Assembly: GCF_004963255.1 (NCBI RefSeq) | Contig: NZ_SUGA01000009.1 | Location: forward strand, 124,001-188,000 | Source: Mesorhizobium sp. | GTDB lineage: Bacteria > Pseudomonadota > Alphaproteobacteria > Rhizobiales > Rhizobiaceae | Length of the DNA stretch: 64,000 bases | Direction of reading: 5' to 3' | Shown here: piece after piece, positions 25,125 to 33,579 of the stretch | Numbering within the stretch: the stretch's first letter is position 1 | How the letters are laid out: each line of letters starts with the position of its first letter | The notes under the pieces: generated by a model | Told to the model about the DNA's origin: nothing | Seen by the model: the letters and a program-made list of their open reading frames with translations, nothing else | Databases searched by the model: none | Made by a program: the position numbers and the translations under genes

Positions 25125-25783
25125 GACTTTTCGCGCATGCAGGGCTGGCGAATTGGCCGTTCGACGAGCTCGATCCGCATTCATACGCATGGATCGACGC
25201 CGATTGCCCGTGGGACTTCTCGCTGTTCTCGGTCAAGGGCGGGAAGAAGAGCGCGCAGCAGCACTACCGGTGCTTGCCCCTCGACCAGATCATGGCCTTT
25301 CCCGTCCAAGATCTTGCCGCCGAAAACTGCGTCCTGTCGCTCTGGTCGACGGCGCCCATGCTTCGGCAGCAGATGCGCGTCCTCGACGCATGGGGCTTCA
25401 CCTACAAGACCGAGATGATCTGGCGGAAGGTCACCGCCCTCGGGAAACAGACGTTCGGCCCGGGCTATATCGTGCGCGGCTCGCACGAGCCGGTGCTGAT
25501 CGCGACCCGAGGTCATCCGCCGTTTGTCGCCAAAGATGTCCGATCGTGTTTCGATGGCCTTCGGCGCGAGCACAGCCGCAAGCCGGAAGAGTTCTACGCC
25601 CTCGCCGATCGCATGTTACCGAAGGGCCGGCGCGTCTCGCTCTTCAGCCGCGCCAACCGGCCTGGTTGGGAACAGTGGGGCGACGAGGTCGGCAAATTCG
25701 ATGCGGTCGAGCTTCCGCAGCGCCTCAAGCAGTTGAAGAAGCAATACGCGGACGTCCTGCCCCTGTTCCGGGAGGCCGCATGA
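25121..25783 (+). CDS. MT-A70 family adenine methyltransferase
   Basis: 220 aa from a TTG that overlaps the CtrA-like stop, with GAGGGT upstream. DADCPWDF (about 27-34) stands for the DPPW catalytic motif, with Cys in place of the first Pro. SLWSTAPMLRQ and RGSHEPVLIATRG match MT-A70 phage enzymes. It likely makes N6-methyladenine in DNA, protecting phage DNA or changing binding by methylation-sensitive regulators. Overlaps the next gene (ATGA). Confidence 0.85.
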   Translation: MRLFAHAGLANWPFDELDPHSYAWIDADCPWDFSLFSVKGGKKSAQQHYRCLPLDQIMAFPVQDLAAENCVLSLWSTAPMLRQQMRVLDAWGFTYKTEMIWRKVTALGKQTFGPGYIVRGSHEPVLIATRGHPPFVAKDVRSCFDGLRREHSRKPEEFYALADRMLPKGRRVSLFSRANRPGWEQWGDEVGKFDAVELPQRLKQLKKQYADVLPLFREAA

Positions 25784-26262
25784 CCCGCGACCTCAGAGAC
25801 CGCGCCGCCGAGGCTATGCGCGAGGCGCGCATCGGCCGCACGCGCTTCGGCTGGGACCAGTGCGACCAGGAGGAGTGGCGCCGCGCCTTCGACGCGTTCG
25901 TCCGCCTCGGGAAGCGCCTCGGTTTCGACGTCGTCGACACTCGCACAGAGACGCCGCGGCCGGCCGCCCCCAGCAACCCGACCATCTACGCCCTTGCCGA
26001 CCACCGGGATGCCAGCGTCGAGCGCTCCATTCGCTGCGACGGCGCGGGATCCTGGTCGGTAATCGCCACCAAACACGACTCGAGGGCCGCGTCGATAGAC
26101 GCCAAGCCCCTCCTCACCTTCACCCTCGCCGAGGCCGACCTGGACTGCGACCGCATCCTCGCTGGCGACCCATCGGCGAAGGAGATCAAGAGCGTGCTGA
26201 CCAAGGTCGCCGCTGCAAACGTCATCCGCATGCTGAATGCCGAAACCATGGAGCTCAAATGA
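25780..26262 (+). CDS. Hypothetical phage protein
   Basis: 160 aa, unrecognised. The first 50 residues are helical and charged (RRAFDAFVRLGKRLGFDVVD); the C-terminal part is helical. Overlaps both methyltransferase genes by 4 nt, so it is translated with them. Confidence 0.65.
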   Translation: MTRDLRDRAAEAMREARIGRTRFGWDQCDQEEWRRAFDAFVRLGKRLGFDVVDTRTETPRPAAPSNPTIYALADHRDASVERSIRCDGAGSWSVIATKHDSRAASIDAKPLLTFTLAEADLDCDRILAGDPSAKEIKSVLTKVAAANVIRMLNAETMELK

Positions 26263-28607
26263 ACGCCTCGGGCGCCATCGCCGATATCGAATTTCGGCAT
26301 TTCCACTTCTTCTGCGGCCTCGGCGGCGGCGGCAAGGGCTTCAACAAGGGGACCGCCCGCGTCGGGAATCTACGCGGCTGCTGGCGCTGCATCGGCGGTG
26401 TCGACAGCGACCCGGCCGCCATCCGCGATTTCACGCGCGCCGCTGGCGTGCCTGGCACGGTCATCGATCTCTTCAGCCGCGAGCAGTATACCGCCTTCTG
26501 GGGTCGCGAGCCGCCAGCCGCCTGGCGTGAATGCACGACGGACGACATCCGCCGCGCTGCGCACGGCGAGCGGCCGCATGCCGTGTTCCTCTCGGCCCCG
26601 TGCAAGGGTTTCTCTGGCCTGCTGCCCGAGGCGTCCAGCATCACCGACAAATACCAGGCGCTCAACGCGCTCACGCTGCGCGGCGTCTGGCTGATGCTGG
26701 AAACCTGGAAGGACGACCCGCCCGAACTCATCATATTCGAGAACGTGCCGAGGATCATGAAGCGCGGTCGCCGGCTGCTCGACCAGATCATCGCACTCCT
26801 TCGGTCCTATGGCTATGCCGTCCGCGAGACGGCGCACGACTGCGGCGTCATCGGCGGGCTAGGCCAGAGCCGGAAACGCTTCCTGATGGTCGCGCGGCAT
26901 GAAGCCAAGGTGCCGCCCTTCCTCTACGAGCCGGAGAAGCGACGCCTGCGCGGCGTCGGCGAGATCCTTGAGAAACTGCCTCGGCCCGGCGATCCGCGCG
27001 GCGGCCCGATGCACCGGATGCCGGCGTTGCAGTGGAAGACATGGGTCCGCCTCGCCTTCGTCGAAGCCGGCTCCGACTGGCGCTCCCTCAACAAATTGGC
27101 GGTCGAGGACGGAGTGCTGCGCGATTTCGGCATCCTGCCCGATGTCGAATGGCAGGCGGGCGTGCTTGGGGTACACGGCTGGAACGACACCAGCGGCGTC
27201 ATCGCCGGTCGATCGACGCCGACCAACGGCGCGTTCGCTGTCGCTGATCCGCGCCAGTTCGTCGACGGCGGCAGCGGTAGCGATTTCCACGGTCTGCGCG
27301 TCGTCGGCTACGAGCAGTCGGCCGGCGCGATCACGACCCAGCGCAGCCCCGGCTCGAGCGCGCAAAGCGTCGCCGACCCCCGAGTCGACGGCCATGAGAA
27401 ATCGGTGCAGCTCGGCGTCCGCCGGTGGGATCAGACTGCGGCATGCGTGAAGGGCGATGTCTCGGTCGGCACCGGCCCATATGCGGTGTCAGACCCTCGG
27501 ATGGAGGGGAAGCCACGCTTCAACAACACCTTCCGTATCGTGCCGTGGGCGGGTTCCGCGCCGGCCGTCGCCGGTCCTGGCGGCCCGGCCGGCGGGCTGG
27601 CCGTAGCCGACCCTCGCCCATCCCAGCGCGACGACTATAAGCAGACAAAATACCGCGTTACCGGTATGCGGGAATCTTCCGGTGCGGTCATTGGCGCATC
27701 AACCACCGGCAACGGCGCCTATGCCGTAGCTGATCCAGCACTTAATTGGGGCGAGAACGCCCACGGCAGCAAGTTGGCCGTGCAGGAATGGGGCGAACCG
27801 GCTCGAACGGTCACCTCGAGTCGAATTCTCGCGGGTGGCGGTGCTGTCGCCGACCCTCGGCCCGGCTACGGCCAGAACGCTCACCAGAACATCCTCGCCG
27901 TTACCGATTGGGAGGATTCGGCCAAGGTCATTTCCGGCGCGAGGCATGTCGCCGGGGGCGCCCTCAGCGTCGCTGACCCTCGTCCGGTCGACGATCTGCG
28001 CAACGGTGCATTTGGGGTCAACGGTTTCGGCGACACTGCCGGGACCGTCCAGGGCGAGACGATGCCATCCAATGGCGCTTTCGCAGTGGCGGACCCCCGT
28101 CCGGTCGGGCTAAACGCCAAACGCGATCACTACCAGAGCGGCGGGCATTATGGTGTCGTGCCGTGGGGTGAAAGCGCCTACGCAGTGCCCGGCTTCGCGA
28201 AATACGACCGAGGCCATTGGTCGGTAGCCGATCCATATGGCGCTGCGGCCGAGCCCCTGATCGAACTGCCCAAGCCCGACGACCGTCTCGTCGCCGTCAT
28301 CCGCGCGCTCGACAACACATGGCACCGCCCTTTCACGACGCTGGAACTGGCCGCGTTGCAGAGCCTCGTCGACCCCGACGAGATCGAGGGCTTTACGCTG
28401 GACGGCCAATCCGACTCCGCATGGCGCGAGCGAATAGGCAACGCCGTGCCGCCGGATGCCGCGGCGGCGATCGCCAGCGTCATGGCGACGACGCTGCTGC
28501 TGGCGATGACCGGCGAGACCTTCATGCTTTCCAGCCAACCGATCTGGGTGCGCGAAGTCGCCGTCGCCCTCTCGGTCGATGATCGCGGGAACATCCCCCA
28601 TGAATAA
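26259..28607 (+). CDS. DNA cytosine-5 methyltransferase with internal tandem repeats
   Basis: 782 aa, about twice the common length. The motifs are complete: FFCGLGGGGKGF (I), SAPCKGF with Cys115 (IV), FENVPR (VI), QSRKRF (VIII), PFTTLELAALQSL (IX) and IGNAVPP (X). Between VIII and IX, residues ~302-660 are nine imperfect ~40-aa repeats, where the target recognition domain is expected. It methylates cytosine, probably against host restriction. The start at 26259 overlaps the upstream stop; the longer frame from 25860 is antisense-like and rejected. Confidence 0.9.
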   Translation: MNASGAIADIEFRHFHFFCGLGGGGKGFNKGTARVGNLRGCWRCIGGVDSDPAAIRDFTRAAGVPGTVIDLFSREQYTAFWGREPPAAWRECTTDDIRRAAHGERPHAVFLSAPCKGFSGLLPEASSITDKYQALNALTLRGVWLMLETWKDDPPELIIFENVPRIMKRGRRLLDQIIALLRSYGYAVRETAHDCGVIGGLGQSRKRFLMVARHEAKVPPFLYEPEKRRLRGVGEILEKLPRPGDPRGGPMHRMPALQWKTWVRLAFVEAGSDWRSLNKLAVEDGVLRDFGILPDVEWQAGVLGVHGWNDTSGVIAGRSTPTNGAFAVADPRQFVDGGSGSDFHGLRVVGYEQSAGAITTQRSPGSSAQSVADPRVDGHEKSVQLGVRRWDQTAACVKGDVSVGTGPYAVSDPRMEGKPRFNNTFRIVPWAGSAPAVAGPGGPAGGLAVADPRPSQRDDYKQTKYRVTGMRESSGAVIGASTTGNGAYAVADPALNWGENAHGSKLAVQEWGEPARTVTSSRILAGGGAVADPRPGYGQNAHQNILAVTDWEDSAKVISGARHVAGGALSVADPRPVDDLRNGAFGVNGFGDTAGTVQGETMPSNGAFAVADPRPVGLNAKRDHYQSGGHYGVVPWGESAYAVPGFAKYDRGHWSVADPYGAAAEPLIELPKPDDRLVAVIRALDNTWHRPFTTLELAALQSLVDPDEIEGFTLDGQSDSAWRERIGNAVPPDAAAAIASVMATTLLLAMTGETFMLSSQPIWVREVAVALSVDDRGNIPHE
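27162..28238 (+). repeat. Nine ~40-residue coding repeats in the C5 methyltransferase
   Basis: Units end in VADPR or a variant; the Asp falls at residues 330, 373, 412, 451, 492, 532, 573, 612 and 658. Each unit has a V..W/Y...A..V.G core then a G.FAVADP end. The core resembles the wd.pa.TvtG stretch that precedes motif IX in ordinary C5 enzymes, so one unit seems to have been copied repeatedly. Confidence 0.85.
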
Positions 28608-28884
28608 CGTCGATGCCCGCGCCACGCCGGTTTATGGCGGCTACCACGGGGAGTTCCGAAAGGTCCACAAGGTCGATTGGGAGAAGGTATGCGAGGGCGG
28701 CACGCCTCGCATCTTCCCAACCGAAGCCGAGGCCGAGCGTGCTGCCTGGCGGGCGCTGCGGTCCCATCTCTGCGGCGAGATCGTCGGTACGACGATCGAC
28801 CGCACCATCGCGCGCTCGAAGGCCGAGGCGCTGTTCGGTGCCATCTTCAAGAAGGGTCGTAAGATCCCGGTGGAGCGGCGATAG
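28600..28884 (+). CDS. Hypothetical phage protein (94 aa)
   Basis: Basic protein starting MNNVDARATPVYGGYHGEF; the middle (IFPTEAEAERAAWRALRSH) is helical. It overlaps the methyltransferase stop by 8 nt and the primase start by 1 nt. Not recognised. Confidence 0.65.
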   Translation: MNNVDARATPVYGGYHGEFRKVHKVDWEKVCEGGTPRIFPTEAEAERAAWRALRSHLCGEIVGTTIDRTIARSKAEALFGAIFKKGRKIPVERR

Positions 28885-29996
28885 TGGCCCGCATCGATCC
28901 GATCGAACTGGAACACCTGAAATCGCGGACCAAGCTGTCCGAGGTTTTCGAAAGGTACGGCGTCCGTAGCCGGGACAAGGGCCATATTAAATGGGTCGTC
29001 TGCTGCTTCCACGGCGAGAAGACCGGCAGCCTGAAGATTGACGACAAGAAGGGGCGCTACAACTGCTTCGGCTGCGGCGCCGGCGGCGATCACTACACGG
29101 TGCTGCAGGAGCTTGGCGGCAAGACATTCATGGAAGCCGTCGAAGCCCTCGGCGGCGTCCAGTTGGTGACGGCCGAGGAGCGCAAGGTCATAGAGGATCG
29201 CTTCACCCAATGGGAGGCCGAGGAAGCCGAGGAGAAGAAGAAGGCCAGGAAGTCGTCCGAGCGGCTGTTCAACAGCGGTGTGTCGCTCTTGGGCACGCAC
29301 GCCGAGGCCTACCTGGCAGGGCGCGCACTGCCGGTGGTGAAGCGGTGGACGTTCGACCTTCGGTTCGTGCCGGCGCTCGAATATCGCGGCTACGCCAACG
29401 ACAACGCGGAAGAGACCACCGTGCTGGGAACCTACCCAGCCATGATTGCCGCCATCCGCGACAAGGACATGACGCTGATCGGCGTGCACCGCACCTATCT
29501 CGATCCGGTGGAGCCGAAGAAGCTCACCCCGCCCGGCTGCCAGCGGCGCAACAAGGCGAAGAAGGTGCTCGGCGAACAGTCCGGCGGCATGATCTGGCTG
29601 ACCCCTGTCGGCGAGCGGTTGGCCACCGGCGAGGGTATCGAGACGACGCGGTCCTGGTACGCACTCGGCTATGGCGATGACGACATTGCGCTCGCCGCCA
29701 GCGTGTCGCTCGGCAACATGGCCGGCAGCGCCACCGGTTCGCAGCCCCACCCCAAGGATCCGAGCAAGCGGGTGCCGAACGGCATCCCCGACGAGGACCG
29801 GCCCGGCGTCATCCTGCCCTTGCGGGTGAAGGAGGTCATCCTCCTCGGGGACGGCGACAGCGACCCATACATGACCCGCGCCCGAATGATGGTCGCGGGT
29901 CGGCGCTTCAGGAATCAAGGCCGCACGGTGTTTGTGTCCATGGCCCCAGACGGAAAGGACTTCAGCAACGTGCTGCAGGAAGAACAGCAGTCATGA
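28884..29996 (+). CDS. DNA primase, CHC2 zinc finger and TOPRIM
   Basis: 370 aa, GTG start overlapping the previous stop (TAGTG). Zinc ligands C40/C41, H43, C61 and C64 form a CHC2 finger. A TOPRIM region follows with GEGIETT near 212 and LLGDGDSD near 308. It is shorter than DnaG and like the primases of rhizobial and P4-type phages. It works with the helicase that overlaps it by 4 nt. Confidence 0.9.
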   Translation: MARIDPIELEHLKSRTKLSEVFERYGVRSRDKGHIKWVVCCFHGEKTGSLKIDDKKGRYNCFGCGAGGDHYTVLQELGGKTFMEAVEALGGVQLVTAEERKVIEDRFTQWEAEEAEEKKKARKSSERLFNSGVSLLGTHAEAYLAGRALPVVKRWTFDLRFVPALEYRGYANDNAEETTVLGTYPAMIAAIRDKDMTLIGVHRTYLDPVEPKKLTPPGCQRRNKAKKVLGEQSGGMIWLTPVGERLATGEGIETTRSWYALGYGDDDIALAASVSLGNMAGSATGSQPHPKDPSKRVPNGIPDEDRPGVILPLRVKEVILLGDGDSDPYMTRARMMVAGRRFRNQGRTVFVSMAPDGKDFSNVLQEEQQS

Positions 29997-31336
29997 CGGT
30001 CGCCCCAACCATCGAATCGTTCGAGCAGTTCGAGGCGGCGACCGAGAAGCTGCTGATCCCGCCGTTTCGGTCCAGCTTCGGCGCGATCGAGTGGAAGAAC
30101 CGCAAGCGGCCGCGGCGCCGGCTGCAATACCTAGTCGAGGATTGGCTGACCACCGCCGGCGTCTCGGTCATCGGCGGACGGTCGAGCTGCGGCAAGTCCT
30201 TCCTGGCCCTGCACCTCAGCCTGTGCATCGCGCGAGGCGTCGACTTCTTCGGCCTGACCGTCCGCCGCTGCGGTGTCGTCTACCAAGCGGGTGAAGGTGG
30301 CCTCGGCCTGCTGGACCGCATGGAGGCCTATGCGCAGCATTTCAAGGTGCCCGAGGACGAGGACATCGCGTTCGCCATGCTGCCGGGCAAGATCGACATC
30401 TTCACCAAGGAGAAGAAGGACGTCGACATCTTCATTGAGGAGGTCAACGTGTTCTCGAAAGAGTGGGAGGAGAAGCTCGGCTTTCCGGCCGGCCTTGTCG
30501 TGATCGACACGCTGAAGAAGGCGGCGCCGGGCATCGACGAGATCAGCGGCAAGGACAATGCCGTGGTGCTCGACAATGTCTCGCGCATCGAGCGCGAGAC
30601 CCGCTGCCATGTCTGCCTCGTCCATCACACGAATGCCGACGGCAAGAAGCTGCGCGGCCACACCTCGCTGCGCGACGACGTCGACCAGGTCATTTTGATC
30701 GAGCACGACAAGGAGACCGGCATCAGGGACGCTGTGCTCGACAAGATCAAGGATGGGGAGGACGGTCGGAAGATCCGCTTCTCGCTCATTTCGGTGCCGG
30801 TGCGCACCGAGACGATGGCCGACGGTACAACCAAAGAGTTTACCTCCTGTGCGATCGTGACGGTCAGCGAGAAGGAGCGGCTGAAGAAGGAACAGGAGCG
30901 GCAGGGCTTCTCGGTGAGCCCGACCGAGCGACGCATCCTGATGAACTTCTTCGAGACCCTGGACCGCCATGGGAAGTTCATCGCCAACGACAAGGAAGGC
31001 CCGAAGGCCGCCGTCGGCAAGGTCGTCGTCGACTACCGGGACTATGTCACGGTCGCGCTCGAAAAGATGCTCGAGGTCGAGGACAAGACCAAGGCCAGAG
31101 AGCAAATTCGGAAGGAATTCACCCGCGCAAAGGACGGCCTGATCAAATACGGCGTCTTGAAGATGGTGAACCCGTATCTGTGGTGGGATGGCAAGGCCGT
31201 GCGGGGCTTCGCGCGAACCTTCCCAAAATCGCAAAAACCGGACGAGACCGGGACAAACACCGGACAAATTGCGGACAACCCCATTTCGCCCGGCATGGCC
31301 GAGCTCTTCGACACCGACGGGATGTCAGCGCTGTGA
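29993..31336 (+). CDS. RepA/DnaB-like replicative helicase (AAA_25)
   Basis: 447 aa. Walker A GGRSSCGKS (61-69), YQAGEGG, Walker B LVVIDTLKK near 168 and a switch motif VHHTNADGKKLRGH put it in the RepA/RecA-fold hexameric helicases. The C-terminal ~130 residues probably bind the primase or DNA. The end of the gene carries the 11-bp phased GGACAA array. Confidence 0.88.
   Translation: MTVAPTIESFEQFEAATEKLLIPPFRSSFGAIEWKNRKRPRRRLQYLVEDWLTTAGVSVIGGRSSCGKSFLALHLSLCIARGVDFFGLTVRRCGVVYQAGEGGLGLLDRMEAYAQHFKVPEDEDIAFAMLPGKIDIFTKEKKDVDIFIEEVNVFSKEWEEKLGFPAGLVVIDTLKKAAPGIDEISGKDNAVVLDNVSRIERETRCHVCLVHHTNADGKKLRGHTSLRDDVDQVILIEHDKETGIRDAVLDKIKDGEDGRKIRFSLISVPVRTETMADGTTKEFTSCAIVTVSEKERLKKEQERQGFSVSPTERRILMNFFETLDRHGKFIANDKEGPKAAVGKVVVDYRDYVTVALEKMLEVEDKTKAREQIRKEFTRAKDGLIKYGVLKMVNPYLWWDGKAVRGFARTFPKSQKPDETGTNTGQIADNPISPGMAELFDTDGMSAL
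31240..31283 (+). repeat. Four 11-bp phased GGAC repeats inside the helicase gene
   Basis: GGAC(A/G)A occurs at 31240, 31251, 31262 and 31273, exactly 11 bp apart. A second four-copy array with the same spacing is at 44647. Iteron-like: a possible replication origin (lambda also keeps its origin inside a replication gene). Confidence 0.55.
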
Positions 31337-31737
31337 AGCCCGTTCGCAGGAGATCGAAAACACCGCAGAAGAAGCGCCATTTCACCGAGCGCTTCGGCTA
31401 TCCGGTCGTCATCCGCTGGACGATCGCGAAGGGTGCGTACATCGGTTTCCTGACTGGCCTTGGCTACTCCTCGGCCGAGATCGAGAAGCGCATGGCGGAC
31501 GGGACGAGCGCTGCCACGGTGCGCCGGCAGTGGAAGAATTGGGGCCTGCCGCTGCACGAGGTCGGCGGCCCGAAGCACCGCCGCATCTCTGTCAACCTGA
31601 CCTTCCATGAGCGCGCGAAGCTCGCCCGCCAGGCCAAGAAGCGCGGATTAACAGGCGAGGAATATCTTCGCCGGATCAACGTCTGCGCGATTCGAGACGA
31701 CATGTACGATGCAATCACAGATGGTGAGTTCGATTGA
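31333..31737 (+). CDS. Hypothetical phage protein with HTH-like middle
   Basis: 134 aa from a GTG overlapping the helicase stop. GLGYSSAEIEKRMADGTSAATVRRQW looks like a helix-turn-helix, and the tail (LTFHERAKLARQAKKRGLTGEEYLRR) like a ribbon-helix-helix. Probably DNA-binding; role unknown. Confidence 0.68.
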   Translation: MKPVRRRSKTPQKKRHFTERFGYPVVIRWTIAKGAYIGFLTGLGYSSAEIEKRMADGTSAATVRRQWKNWGLPLHEVGGPKHRRISVNLTFHERAKLARQAKKRGLTGEEYLRRINVCAIRDDMYDAITDGEFD

Positions 31738-32189
31738 TGGCCGGCTGGACACCGACGCTCGTGAAAAATGCCATGGTGCACGCGTTCGAGGTGCTGCTCG
31801 ACACCACGGGCCAGGTCGGTCCGGACTGGTTCAAGAACAATTGGCCGGAGTATCGGGTCGAGTTCTCGGACGAGGTCGCGCAGCGTAGCGAAGGCACGGT
31901 GCGGACCATCACGCGGGTGCGCGTGCAGCGCACCGCGCGCGAGATTTCCCAAATGGAAACGGTATTGATCGGTCACCGTGGGTTCCCGAATTGGGGGATG
32001 TATGTCTCGGACGAGCCGGCGGCCAAGCGCGCGCTTGTGACCTGGTGCTTCTGGGAAATTCGCGGCTGCCACACGGAGGTCGAGTGCCAGCGCCGCGGTT
32101 GGGCCTACTCAACATTCCGACGCCGGCGCGACAAGGCAGCCCAAACCATAGCACAGCGGCTAAACCATACCGGGATCGATTCTTGGTAG
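31737..32189 (+). CDS. Hypothetical phage protein, sigma-like HTH at the end
   Basis: 150 aa from ATG 31737 (overlaps the previous stop TGATG). The C-terminal part (CHTEVECQRRGWAYSTFRRRRDKAAQTIAQRL) has the pattern of a sigma region 4 or HTH. It may be a late-gene regulator; this is inference. Confidence 0.65.
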   Translation: MAGWTPTLVKNAMVHAFEVLLDTTGQVGPDWFKNNWPEYRVEFSDEVAQRSEGTVRTITRVRVQRTAREISQMETVLIGHRGFPNWGMYVSDEPAAKRALVTWCFWEIRGCHTEVECQRRGWAYSTFRRRRDKAAQTIAQRLNHTGIDSW

Positions 32190-32204
32190 ATGTAAAAGGA
32201 TCCG

Positions 32205-33578
32205 GTGGAAGTTCAATCCAAAACCTTGCCCAAAGAAACTCTCCTGTCTCAATATGGTCGCCTGGCGGAGGACACCATGGCCGACTATCAATTCGAAGTT
32301 CCGAGAGCACGAACGAGAGATATCTACCGTTTTTTTACCGAAGCCGGACGATTGATCGGAGCACCGAGCTTTACGGTTACAGAGCTCGGCGCACAAACTG
32401 GAACAACTGTCTCCCTTGCTGAAGATAGGCAGCCGGACGATAGCGGGCTGTCTGCGTCTGAACTATACAGTGTCTTCAGCGCATCAGTTGGGCATCAGAA
32501 CATCTCTATCACTCTCAGCCGGCCCCCTCTCGACAAAGATGCCTTGTTCGACAGGATCCAAGTGGTCAACAACGAGTCCGAAAAGCGTTTCGGAAAAGAC
32601 AAAGTTCGGCGGATCAACCAGCTCATTGGCGAGACATTCCAGCCCGGCTGGGAGCCTTCGGTTGGCTTATTTCGCAACCAGGAGGCTTTTAAGACACTCA
32701 TCAAATCTCACCAACTACTTCTCAGCCAACTCCAAAGCACGACCGTGGGAATGACGGAGCAGCTGGCCGCGGCACGACTGAAGATGGAAACCGAGTTTGC
32801 CGAGCGCCGGTCCGCTTTGGAAGCCGATTTTCAGGCGAGACAAGCGAAGCTCGAAGAGACATCTGCCGGGTTACACGAAGAGATGTTGCGACGCGAAGGA
32901 TCATTGCTGCAACGAACAAAGGAGCTCGATGATCGCGACCATATTCACGCTAGGCGGAAGCTGAGGGAAGACATCACCAAGGGAATCGAAGCAAGGCTGG
33001 CGAGCGCTATTGTCCCAATGAGGACGTCGCTAGTTGGCTGGGCGGTATTCTCCATTTCTTTGCTGGTCGCTGGCTTCTTGGGATGGGTCTCATTCGAGAG
33101 CCTAGTGGGATATGTGTCCATCGTTCAGCAGGCTTCGGTCAAGTCGCTGAATCCTGTCTCGGATTTCACGCTTCAGCAAGGATGGTTCTTGCTCGGCCGC
33201 GGCGTCGTTACAGGCGGCCTTGCCGTCGCGTTCCTGGTTTACGCCATAAGCTGGCTCAAGAGTATCTACCACGCCGATGTTCGCGCTCAGCGTGAGCTGG
33301 AAAGGTACTCGATCGATCTCAACCGTGCCAGCTGGGCGGTCGAAACAATCATGGAGGCCAAGAAGGATGGAGGGAGCATTCCCGACATTCTGGTCGCTGG
33401 CGTTTCTCGCAACCTTTTTGACACTGGCCCGAGCAAGGATTCGAGCTTGCCAGCAGATGGCCTGGGCTCACTGCTGCGCGCTTCGGCAAAGGCAAAAATC
33501 ACGACGAATGGCGCGGAATTCGAGGTTAACAATAGAGGCGCGCGGAAGCTTGCAAACGAACTGGACCGAGAGGCATAA
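32205..33578 (+). CDS. Coiled-coil membrane protein, accessory cargo
   Basis: 457 aa from a GTG with AAAGGA upstream (alternative ATG at 32277). A globular N-terminal part, a long charged coiled coil (about 170-260), two hydrophobic segments (about 270-300 and 325-350) and a cytoplasmic tail. The bases are more AT-rich than the replication genes to the left. It converges on the HEPN gene with 1 nt between. No family recognised; a membrane-anchored defence or sensing protein is a guess. Confidence 0.7.
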   Translation: MEVQSKTLPKETLLSQYGRLAEDTMADYQFEVPRARTRDIYRFFTEAGRLIGAPSFTVTELGAQTGTTVSLAEDRQPDDSGLSASELYSVFSASVGHQNISITLSRPPLDKDALFDRIQVVNNESEKRFGKDKVRRINQLIGETFQPGWEPSVGLFRNQEAFKTLIKSHQLLLSQLQSTTVGMTEQLAAARLKMETEFAERRSALEADFQARQAKLEETSAGLHEEMLRREGSLLQRTKELDDRDHIHARRKLREDITKGIEARLASAIVPMRTSLVGWAVFSISLLVAGFLGWVSFESLVGYVSIVQQASVKSLNPVSDFTLQQGWFLLGRGVVTGGLAVAFLVYAISWLKSIYHADVRAQRELERYSIDLNRASWAVETIMEAKKDGGSIPDILVAGVSRNLFDTGPSKDSSLPADGLGSLLRASAKAKITTNGAEFEVNNRGARKLANELDREA

Positions 33579-33579
33579 G

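Noticed and set aside
25860..26258. N-terminal extension of the C5 methyltransferase
   Set aside because: The frame is open but Arg-rich and lies over the 160-aa gene; the ATG at 26259 has stop overlap and the domain starts there.
27162..28238. CRISPR-like regular repeats
   Set aside because: Repeats are in-frame, ~120 bp long and diverged, within a coding gene; no short identical repeats with unique spacers occur anywhere in the window.
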